Below, piece by piece: positions 44,057-52,844 of a stretch of 52,844 nt of DNA; positions within the stretch are counted from its first letter, which is position 1, and every line of letters begins with the position of its first letter. Source of the stretch: Chara braunii (taxonomy: Eukaryota; Streptophyta; Charophyceae; Charales; Characeae); NCBI GenBank assembly GCA_003427395.1, contig BFEA01000274.1, forward strand, positions 1,328,960 through 1,381,803, given 5' to 3'. The position numbers were made by a program, and so were the translations under genes. Below the pieces are notes generated by a model that saw only the letters and a list, made by a program, of their open reading frames with translations, was not told the origin of the DNA and ran no database searches.

Positions 44057-46194
44057 ATGGAGAGCAACGGGGTGGGCTCGCTCCCCCCCCCCTCCTCCCC
44101 TCCCCTCCCCCTCCAAACCCTCCCCCTCCTGATCCCCCCTCCCTCCCTCTCTCGGATGCCGAGAAACTGAGAATAAGATCGATTCTTTCTTCTTGCTATG
44201 CTGATGGGTTGTTACCTAAACATCTGGCTCCAGCATCGAACCCTAACAAGGTAGGAGTGGGAGCGGATTACGTCAGAGTGACTTTGGACCCGGAGGTCCT
44301 TCGGATTCAGGTGGAATGGTTGAAGGCTCACGCGGTCACAATTTTGTTTGGGGACGAGACTACCTCGCTCCCAGTGGATGTCAAAAAAAGACTCGTGAGA
44401 TTGTATGAGGACGGATGGGCAAATAATGGATCTATCGCAGCCCCCCCTAGGAGAGGTCTATTTCGCAATGAGTGTCGTAACCTTATAACTTATGTAGCTA
44501 CGTCAAGTCTGGTTGCTTCTTTCATGCTGCGGAAAGGGAAGGATAGGATCATGTTGGAAGGTAAAGTCTACGAACTCTCCTTTCTTCCATGGATGAATGA
44601 CAACCAGTTGTATGACTGGAGGGAAGCAATGAAATACCAATTCTTTTGGATCAGATGTCTGCAAGTCCTGGTTTTCGCCCTTCCTGTTTTGGAGGAAGCA
44701 GTTGAAGCTGCCTTTGGAAATATTATCAAGTCCTACTCTGCGTTCAAAGAACCGACTGCCCCCGAGCTGTTAAATATCAGATTTGATCTGACGACATCGG
44801 CTATATTTCGATACAAACCGTATTTAACGATAGATCTCTCAGAATTTGGCTTCGTTAATATCGAGGTCGTCTGTGCAGATACCCCGTGGTGTCCAGATTG
44901 TCGGAGATATTTCCACTTCGCTGGTGATGTTGACTGTACGAAAAATAAAAGGCAGAAAAGTAATCCTCAAAAGACGAAAGGCAAAGCACCTGTGGCGGAG
45001 AAGAGTGGGAAAGAGAATGACAAAGGTCATAATCAGAAAGAGAAAACGAGCAAACAGAAGAACGATCCGACCAACCAACCGCAGGGCAAACGGCCTGAGG
45101 GGAACCAGAGGGGGAAGAATATGCACAATGGGGAAAATCTGGGAGAATCCTCCAAAGGTTGGCACATCGTGGTTTGGCAGGGTCAACAGAAGAAGGCTTA
45201 CGTGCCAAAGGGGGCAGGTTCCTCCTTCCGGGAGGAGGTTCCGATGAACGAGGATGGCAATAACGGTGTCCCTCAGGAAGGGCAGGTCAATAAAAGGATA
45301 AATAAGGAAAAGGGAGAAGTTAGTAAGGAGGGGAAACGCAAGCCCAACCTCGATGACGAAGGACAGGAACTTCGAGAGGAGCCTGAATCGGAAGGAGGGA
45401 TAGGGGTTGAAGAGCACATGGATTTGGAGGATCTTGACGAGGAGGAGGAGGATGGGGACGATGATTGTGATCTCTTAATTCGCCATCGGAAAGTTGAGAA
45501 AAAAATCGATATTTTTGCCAAGGATGAAGAACTAAGGGATATAGACTTCGGGAGGGAGGCAAACCCGTTTTCTAAATTGGGCCCTGACGCTCGATCAGAC
45601 TCGGGCCAGAAGGAAAATCCACTTATTGAAGTGGAGGACACAGACAAAGAAATACCGAAAGATGTAAGACTCTTTGTCCTCGATGAAGACGACTTGCAGG
45701 AAGAAGGGAAGGACGGCGAAATGGAAACAGATGGGCAGATACCTCTGGAAGAGGGAGTGGACGGGGAAGAGAAAGAGGAGGAAAGCGGAGAGGAACCAGA
45801 AGAAGATCTGCTGGGAGTCATGGGAAAAGAACTCGATGATGGTCTTCAAAGGCGGACAGAGGAGGGAGTGGGAAACACAGCTGAACGGGACTTAGATATT
45901 GATCTTTCTACCCCGGTGGCCAGAAAGACCACACCAATGGAGGCTTTTAAAATATACGATAATTCGTTTTATGGCCTGGATTCTTTGAATTCTCAATCTC
46001 AGAATTTAGGGCAGTCTTCCCCCTCAGCAGAAGAGGGCACTCCCTTTCTTTTTGGAGGAAGTGGTATCCTTCTGAGAGGGGGAAGAAAGTGGAACGAGAC
46101 CTTGAGAGGTGCATCTCCCTCAAAAAGAAAGAAAGGGCTTAAGGGCAGGGGGATTGACTCGTATAGTGAGGATCATAGTGTGTCGATGGGCTGA
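44057..46194 (+). CDS. LINE ORF1 (Gag-like nucleic-acid-binding protein), 661+ residues
   Basis: The frame is open from 44035 to the TGA at 46194. The nearest sensible start is the ATG at 44057 (MESNGVGSLPPP), which is one base out of phase with the rest; an extra or missing base in the 10-C run at 44083-44092 would explain this. The N-terminal half has a folded region (DYVRVTLDPEVLRIQVEW; RIMLEGKVYELSFLPWMND). A CCHC-like cluster CPDCRRYFHFAGDVDC lies at about 44890. After this come a basic stretch and a long acidic tail (DLEDLDEEEEDGDDD). In LINEs such proteins coat the element RNA. The length and missing stops suggest a young copy. Function is inferred from position and the Cys-His cluster. 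Confidence 0.72.
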
Positions 46195-46912
46195 GCTCCC
46201 ATCTCTGGACTTAGCCAAGACTCGCAAAAGGTCCTTTCTACATCAGACAACAGGCAAACAGCTGTCATTTGCTGGGCCAATGAGAACATTGACAAAAATG
46301 GATGAAGTGAAAGGCCCGGTGAAGAGTTTTTTGGTCCCACTCATCTGCTCAGACACGCCTCTGGGTACGATGGTGTTGACCAGAATAATGTCTGATGAAG
46401 TGCTGGTAATCCGAGTGATACAGGTCAATTCCCCCCCAACGGAAGAAGAGGTATTGGATCTGACAAAGCGTCATGTCCTCAATCACACCGGTGCAGTCTC
46501 TATCCTACCAACAATGAAAGTTAGTCGATATTTATCCCTGAAGGACGAAGCTCCACCGATTATATTTTATTTTGTTTTTTTTTGGATTAAAATGATTAAC
46601 GACTCATTTGTCAAATGGAGTGAACTACGGGTACATTGGTCCCCCCTGCAAGACTTCCTTGTTGATCGATCAGAGGTGATCGCCTCTCTGCGGCTCTCGC
46701 CGGCGCGTACAGGGCAGGTGGTGGCCGATTGGATCAAGCATATTGGCATGTTCACACGCCTTACGAGGGACCAAGTCTCCCAGATGCTGCTAGCAGTGCG
46801 AAATTTGGGAGTTGGCCTAAACTTTCATAAGGATATGGGCCAACGAAGCTCAAACCCAAACAGCCGAATCCAACAAGTAGGCGAGAAAGAACCTGATGGT
46901 TCTTCCGACTAA
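46109..46912 (+). CDS. Middle ORF between LINE ORF1 and ORF2
   Basis: A second frame overlaps the end of ORF1 by 86 bases and stays open for up to 267 residues, ending 17 bases into ORF2 (stop at 46912). The first in-frame ATG is at 46280 (MRTLTKMDEVKGPVKSFLVP). The sequence looks like a globular protein (PTEEEVLDLTKRHVLNHTGA; DRSEVIASLRLSPARTGQVV), but I recognise no family. It could be a displaced ORF1 C terminus after a frameshift or a genuine third ORF. Confidence 0.45.
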   Translation: MHLPQKERKGLRAGGLTRIVRIIVCRWAELPSLDLAKTRKRSFLHQTTGKQLSFAGPMRTLTKMDEVKGPVKSFLVPLICSDTPLGTMVLTRIMSDEVLVIRVIQVNSPPTEEEVLDLTKRHVLNHTGAVSILPTMKVSRYLSLKDEAPPIIFYFVFFWIKMINDSFVKWSELRVHWSPLQDFLVDRSEVIASLRLSPARTGQVVADWIKHIGMFTRLTRDQVSQMLLAVRNLGVGLNFHKDMGQRSSNPNSRIQQVGEKEPDGSSD

Positions 46913-49900
46913 AATCCGCGTTGCTTCATGGAATATTCGCGGGCTGGGCGAAACTTCCAATAGATTCAAGAGATCACACCTAAGGGCGTGGGTCCATAAA
47001 TCCAATATCCAAATCTTAGGCCTCAAAGAGACGAAATTAGACAACGACAAGCTGGTTGGGCCTTTGCCCTGTGGGATGGGCCCCAAATATGGTCCCCGGC
47101 TGAAGGTTCCAAGGGGGGGGTTGCGGTTCTTATCCAGAAGAATCTGGAAGTTACTGTTTTGGACTCATATACTGATGCGGGGGGTAGAATTGCTTGGATA
47201 AAATTTACGATTGGAACAAAAGAATGGGCGGTAATGTCGGTTTATGAGCCCGTTGAATACATTTTAAGAACTGAGTTTCTAGCGAACCTCCCAGCTTTTA
47301 TTCCCGATACTGAAAACTTGATTATGCTTGGAGACTGGAATACGGTACTGGTCCCAGGTCTAGATTCACTCTCTAATAGACCCGCAAGGGCTGACTCGGA
47401 CATGTTGAGAACTTTTATGGAATCACAGGCTCTGAGTGACGTCTATAGAACATTGAACCCTGAGACTAATGGGTTTACTTGGTATGGTCCATGACCTTCC
47501 AAATCTAAAGAAGCCCCACGTTGCCGCTTGGATGCAATCCTGACTCGGGGTGCCCCATGGGAGAGGTGTTGTTGGTCAGATCTTGATGGGATTCATTTGT
47601 CGGACCACTATCCTGTTTTGATGGATGTGGTAGCCCAGGACCTAATAGAGAAAGAGAGACCTCCGTTTAGGCTAAATGTAAATATACTAAAAGACGAGGG
47701 CATCAAAGAGTGGATCATAGACCAAATGAAAAGTTGGAAAAAAGCCAAGGACTTATTCCCGGACATTCATACATGGGCGGAAGAGGGCATCAACATAGTG
47801 AGAGGAGCATTAATCAATTTCTCAAGAATGAGGGCAGCTAACCGTAACTGGGGAGAGCAAAAACTTCAAAAGTTAATTACGGAAGCAGAATCCAAAATGG
47901 GACGTCTGACCATCTTGGAGTTGGAAAGATTAGAAGTAGCAAAACAATCTAAGTGGCTGGATTGGCTATGGATGCGTGGTATAGTAGGGTATGATCGAAT
48001 GACCAAACTCTCCTTTCGCTCATTAATCCTCAGACGCTCTAAGTCACTCATTCGGGAATTATCTCATCCCTTCAATAATATTCCTAACACCTCTTCAAAC
48101 TTATCTATCATGTGCTCACATGCTTTTGATTATTTTAGTGATATCATATCGACAAGGAGACCTTTTGATTCCCCGAATCTTGATCTGTCAAGCTTTTGTA
48201 CTTTCTGGAATAAAACAAGGACAAAATTTTCAACTGGGATAAAACAAGCCCTGGACGAACCATTCACTGAAGGAGAGATAGCCAAAGCAGCAAGACGAAT
48301 GGCAAGAGGGAAGTGCCCTGGCCTTGATGGCCTTCCAGTGGAGCTATATGTTGAATGTTGGGATTCCTTCGGCCCTCTTCTCTGCGAAACCTACAATGAA
48401 GTGAGGGAAGTGGGTAGCCTTCCTAAAAGCTTCTCAAAGGGGGTTATCTCTTTAATCTATAAAAAAGGAAGTAAAACCGAAGTTCGTAATTACAGACCAA
48501 TTTCGGTACTTAACCTCGTTTACAAAATTTTGGCCAAGGCCATGGTTATTCGATTGGCAAAATTTCTTCCGGAAATAGTCGGGCCGGAGCAGGGGGCCTT
48601 TGTGAAGGGTCGTAACATCTTTGATAATATATTGGAAGCAATCCAAACTATTGAAATAACTGCCGCTGAGAAAAGAAATGGCGCGGTCCTCCTCCTTGAT
48701 ATGGAGAAGGCCTATGACAAGGTAGGTTGGTCTTTTATGTTTACAACGCTTAAAGTAATGAACTTTGGTCAGATATTCCAGAAGTATGTTAGAGCCTTGT
48801 ATGTCGGAGCGTCATCAATGGTTGCAGTGAATGAAAGACTTGCCTTACTCGTTCCCTTCGTCAGGGGTATCCCCTGGCTCCACTGTTATTCGTCATACAA
48901 CTAGAGATCCTTCCAGACAATATCAAACATAATCCGGATATTAAAGGTCTTGAGCTTGCTAGGACAATATCTTAGAAAGGGGGTGCTATCGCAGACGATC
49001 TTACAATTGTAAGCGAGAACTCGGTTCACTCCTTAATGCACCTCAGACAAGTCTTGGATGAGTATTGTCTCCTCTCGTAAGCTGCTATTAATTAGGACAA
49101 ATCATCCTTTTTACTGCCTACACCGTATAATATATGTGTAGATTGGGGTTTGTTAGAGGTTAAATTATAGGAATCTGAACGTCTTTTATCCCTTGCTAAC
49201 TGCGCATCCAAGCAAGATAAAATATTACAAGAAAAGGTTTGTGCCCGGATATATGGTTGGGTCAAGAATCGTAAGTTATCAATTTTTGGAAGGGTTCTGG
49301 TAATTTCTGTTGCTGCCTTTTCAATTCTTTGGTTCCCGCTGGCGGTTTATACCTCAGGGGACAAAGCCTATGCAACAATAAAGCAGACTGCTGCACGGTA
49401 CCTCTGGAAACCATCGGCGATGGAACAACAAGGATACATAGTCAAAGCTGCATGAGATTTAATCTGTCTCCCCATAATAGAAGGGGGATTGGGGTTGCAG
49501 GACCCAAGAGACCAAAACTTTGCTCTTCTGTGTAAATGGATGATCAGAGCGATTTTTGATACAGACCAGAAACAGTGGAAGAGTCTGGGAGAATATATCT
49601 TGGAAAAGGAATTTGGAATTTCAGACCAAGTCAACATCTGACAATGTTTAGCTTTGTCAAACTTGGCTGCTAGGAAGGTTAAATCCAGAGTCTGGGCTGG
49701 TATCCTGTCTGCCTGGAACAAACTGAGACCGGAGCCATTGTGTGCTCCAACTACAAAACTGAAGGTATTAAAACAATGCTTATTCGATAATACTTTTATC
49801 AAGCTTCCTGCCGGGACCCCAGTGTCTACAGGTTCTAAGCCAGGGGACTTTGGTAAATCCTGGTTAACTAAGGGAATATTCCTCATTGAACATATTTGGG

Positions 49901-51359
49901 ACGTACAAACCCAGGACTGGTATTCACTGACTAAACTTAGACAGAGTTTGCCTAGGCTCCATAAAGTTGAGGAAAATTACAGCATGCTTTTAAAGGCTAT
50001 TCCTTCACATTGGAGATCCATCATTCTGGATTTTACAAAATATGGTATGGGGCCATGGTTGAAGCATCCATCAGACTCCCGTAGGGTGGTCAGGGTCCTC
50101 AGACCGGACCTAGCTAATGGACTGAAAGTGGAGCAGTGGGTGATTGGAAGAGAAGTTAAGCTAGGTCGGTCCCTCTCTAAAGAGGAAGATATCATTCTGA
50201 GTACCTCTGTGGATCTGGAGGAGGTTAGAGTGTTGTATCTACCCTCTTCTCCTAAGAAACAAGTTGTTTTATTGAGAAGCTTGGCCCTAGACTATGTGGT
50301 CGACCCATTGTTGTATGGATGGAAGGGTAGTAGGGATAGTTGTCATCCATTGATCACATACTCTTCCAAAATTGGTTCCTCCTACTTCAGATTAAAAAAG
50401 ACTCAGCCCCTGGTAGTGGCAATCCGCAAATTCAAAAGAACATATGGGGAGGATCAGAAATTGCCAGAATTTCAATTACTTTGGACGACTCTAAAAAACA
50501 TTTCATCTCAACGACAGGCGAGTTTGATGTGGATGCAATCTCTACGCCTTATTGCGTCCGCTCAATGGCTGAGCGTCAGGGGAGTGGATTTGGATACAAA
50601 CATGTAAAAGATGCTTGACTACAGAAGAATCGGACTCCCATATTTGGCTTAAATGCCCGCACTCTGAGGAAATCTGGAATTGGTGGAGACTCCAATGGGA
50701 GGACGCAGTTGGTGATAGGTGGAATTGGACGGATGAATGGATACTGGCTGCTTCCTTGCCAGATGGGAAGCACTGGAAGGACGACTGGGGCTATGTGGCT
50801 TTAGTGTGTCGAGGAACAGTCGTGGAAGTTATTTGGAAAACAAGGAATAATGTAATCTTCAGGAATCAGAGTACTCACTTTCACCAGCAGAGATCCATGG
50901 TGAAACAGACCCTGAGACTTACGATACTCTCGGATTGGCGGAGGAGCTAAAGGAGAGGAGGCAGAGGAGTTGGGTGGTTTCGAAAGACTTGGGCAAAGGA
51001 AAACTTCCTGGTTTCAGTCACAGATGATGGGGAAGTTGAGACATCCAAGTGGTTGACATACATGGACACTCCATGAATTGGGACATTATCATCTGGTCAA
51101 GGATCGATTTGGGCCTGAAGGAGGTGCTGACACGGTCTACTGTGGCCCGTCCCCTGGTTTTGGGGCCATGCCAGATGGTTCTCAGGTATTCAAACAGTTT
51201 GTTTTTAGAACTGTGCTTTGTCTGGCTTCGGACTCCCCAATGCTTTTGACAAGGGAGTTGATGAGGAATACCCGATTTGAACCTGGATTGCTTTATCTTG
51301 AGAAAATCAGGGACTTGGTTATAGAGGTTAACAAGCTGAGGAAGATAAGTTTGAGCTAG
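46896..51359 (+). pseudogene. LINE ORF2: endonuclease, reverse transcriptase, zinc-binding (broken)
   Basis: ORF2 begins with an ATG at 46896 that overlaps the upstream stop. Endonuclease motifs are ASWNIRGLGET, LGLKETKLD, IMLGDWNTVL and LDAIL..LSDHYPVLMDVV. RT motifs are KCPGLDGLPVELY, LIYKKGS, NYRPISVLNLVYKILAKAM, QGAFVKGRNIFDN, LLLDMEKAYDKVGW and GAIADDLTIV, where IADD replaces the usual FADD but keeps both Asp. The zinc-binding end is CKRCLTTEESDSHIWLKC. Frameshifts occur near 47110, 47495, 48865 and 50600. Stops at 48973 and at several sites up to 49640 often sit where Trp is plausible. It cannot make a full protein. Confidence 0.87.
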
Positions 51360-51433
51360 CTGGTATCTGGTAGCTCACTGTGCTTTTGATTTGTGCTTCA
51401 AAGTTTATTTTGGAAAGTTGGTGTTAATGGGAC

Positions 51434-51452
51434 GCAGGACCCGGTTTCCAGC
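51434..51452 (+). promoter_or_regulatory. LINE 3' hairpin 1
   Basis: GCAGGA, the loop CCCGGTT, then TCCAGC, with one A-A mismatch in the stem, preceded by GGGAC and followed by AGGT as in the other LINE copies. It lies about 155 bases before the poly(A). The second hairpin found in the other family is absent. Confidence 0.62.
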
Positions 51453-51657
51453 AGGTTCTGTTTATAATTTGTTTGACTAGTGCTGGTTTGTAGTCCTCGA
51501 ATTGAGATTAAGCGAAACTGGTTGAGGCTGTCAGGATAACTCCGGGTTGAATTGTGAGGTCCCCAACCTCGTTCCATTATTTTTGCAATATATCTTACAA
51601 CTTTCCAAAAAAAAAAAAAAAAAAGAATAAAAATAAATAAATAAATAAATAAAATAA

Positions 51658-51782
51658 TTGGCCTCGCTCCACCACTCTCGAAATGTGCAAAACTAGAGTG
51701 AATCTTCCGCTAAAACAAGGACAAATACATCGTCATGATTTTTGTCTTTTGTGCATTTCCGGAGTAGTGGAGCGACGCCCAA
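51658..51782. mobile_element. GGCCTCGCTCC-family inverted-repeat element (125 bp)
   Basis: Ends are TTGGCCTCGCTCCACCACTC and GAGTAGTGGAGCGACGCCCA. The inner arms (GAAATGTGCAAAA/TTTTGTGCATTTCC) also pair. This is the most complete member of the family and inserted right behind the LINE tail. Confidence 0.88.
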
Positions 51783-51841
51783 AGACAGGAGTTGAAGGTA
51801 GCACCAATCTATCTCAATGTAGGTGACAAAGTTGAGCAGAA

Positions 51842-52000
51842 AAAGCCCTAGTACCAAGGGGCCTAGGTCAGTTGCTATACCCATGAACTGTTGAAATACG
51901 ACTCAAGTTCGAATCCACATGTAGTCAGATTAACAACATTACATATTGTTGAATTACCTAGGGCTGGTCAGTTCAATGATGATATCTCAAGGCCGTTGCC

Positions 52001-52038
<38 letters not shown>

Positions 52039-52051
52039 CAAAGCCCTAGTA
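51842..52051 (+). mobile_element. tRNA-derived SINE, copy 2, with target-site duplication
   Basis: AAAGCCCTAGTA occurs at 51842-51853 and 52040-52051, a perfect 12-bp target-site duplication. The body starts about 51854 and has an A box in CTAGGTCAGTTGCTATACC and a B box GTTCGAATCC (51907-51916). It then has a family-specific part (GGGCTGGTCAGTTCAATGAT, ATCTCAAGGCCGTTGCCC) and a poly(A) of more than 30 bases. A RNA polymerase III transcript copied by LINE enzymes fits all of this. Confidence 0.92.
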
Positions 52052-52544
52052 AACATAGGAGAAGACAGGGGTTGAAATTAAATATATATAGAGAGAAAAA
52101 GCAGACTAGTAGAGGATAAGAGGGTAAGATGGTGGAACAGCTAGCATGGGTAGACAAAAATGAGAAGAGTTGTTTCTTTGTTGAAAAGGTCTCCCCTGCT
52201 TTGGCAGGCTGCCTCTTCACTCTGCTCTCTCTCCCCCCCGTTTCTCTTGTTTTAGGATAATTGATAAGATAAACAGACAAAGCGAACTGGGCTAATGCTC
52301 CCTAAAAATCGGGCTGGCCCCAATCATCCTTTTTCAATGCAATGAGTACCAATATGTTCTTTCTTAAAAAAAAACAAGTGGACCCGCCGCAGCCACGCTG
52401 GGTCGAGGAGAGGCACAAACAGGGGGTCGGGGCTGTTGTTGTCACACTGCTTGGGCTTTTTTTTTTTTTTTTTTTTTTTATCGTCATATTAGCTATACAC
52501 TAAAAAAAAACATGTGGCAGACTGTTTTCGACTGATCAGGGGGT

Positions 52545-52577
<33 letters not shown>

Positions 52578-52844
52578 AAGAGAGAGAGCGTTCCCTCCTT
52601 CCCGTTCCCATTCCGAGCTCTCCTGCTACCGACCTCTCTCCGCCCGTCTTCCCTCTCTCCCGACTTCGATCCCCTCCCCGCTCCCATCCCGACCTCTCGT
52701 GGTACCGACCTTTCTTCGTCGCGATCACGATCATATCCATAACTCTCTCCCCTTTCCTCCCTCTGCTATACGCATCCCTTCTCCCTCTCCCTCTCTGCTC
52801 CCGACTCCCGTTCCCTCTTCCCCCCCCCGCCAAGGGGTGCCACG
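52052..52844. other. Intergenic DNA with (GT)n(GA)n and pyrimidine-rich end
   Basis: A T run (52457-52479), a compound microsatellite (GT 52545-52560, GA to 52587) and a CT-rich stretch to the end with repeated CCGACCTCTC words. No gene is recognised. Confidence 0.6.

Larger units (their letters stand above)
43520..51625 (+). mobile_element. Second L1-type LINE, ORF1 largely open, ORF2 decayed
   Basis: The element runs from an untranslated leader (about 43520-44056; left border uncertain) through ORF1, a middle ORF and ORF2 to a 3' region with hairpin 1 (51434-51452) and a poly(A) with AAAT-type repeats (51607-51655). ORF2 has endonuclease, reverse transcriptase and zinc-binding motifs. Its sequence differs clearly from the LINE at 9640, so it is a separate family sharing only the 3' hairpin. 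It lies upstream of the kinase gene on the opposite strand. Confidence 0.88.

Noticed and set aside
45273-45821. A 182-residue Ser-rich minus-strand frame
   Set aside because: Antisense shadow of the acidic tail of LINE ORF1.

Overview
The window is eukaryotic and looks like a large, repeat-laden plant-lineage (streptophyte) genome. It carries a plant receptor-like kinase with GT-AG introns, two plant-type L1-clade LINEs with zinc-binding reverse transcriptases, U6 snRNA retrocopies and a tRNA-derived SINE. Introns of this size and the dense microsatellites suggest a charophyte such as Chara, or a bryophyte or fern. No marker settles the species and I hold this loosely. It is a draft assembly: there is an 896-base N gap (34692-35587), scattered single Ns (39069-39144), and an unremoved Nextera mate-pair junction (17930-17967).

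The main host gene is on the minus strand. A receptor-like kinase is split into a transmembrane/N-lobe exon (about 38947-38465), a middle kinase exon (6896-6694) and an exon with the catalytic loop, activation loop, C-lobe and acidic/proline-rich tail (3370-2533). The junctions keep the reading frame exactly (phase 0, then phase 2) and use GT-AG borders, so intron 1 is about 31.6 kb and intron 2 about 3.3 kb. The ectodomain exons, if any, lie upstream and were not recognised. A CpG- and GC-rich stretch (39.4-40.3 kb) is a candidate promoter region.

Nearly everything else is repeat. Intron 1 contains a decayed LINE on the opposite strand (about 9.64-14.98 kb), two 5'-truncated LINE tails, two U6 retrocopies, a SINE, many small inverted-repeat elements of at least three terminal-repeat families, several tandem duplications, bare poly(A) tracts flanked by target-site-like direct repeats, and 2.2 kb of almost pure purine DNA. 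Upstream of the kinase lie three related foldback hairpins (40.87-42.64 kb) and a second, longer LINE (about 43.5-51.63 kb) with a long open ORF1, an extra middle ORF and a decayed ORF2. A second SINE copy with a perfect 12-bp target-site duplication follows at 51.85-52.04 kb.

The most interesting signals are: a two-hairpin structure shared by the 3' ends of the LINE copies, with a compensated base pair; the three foldbacks, which keep a common frame but carry different, still self-complementary arm segments; recurrent poly(A)-only insertions; the SINE and U6 retrocopies that document active LINE machinery; and the huge kinase intron.
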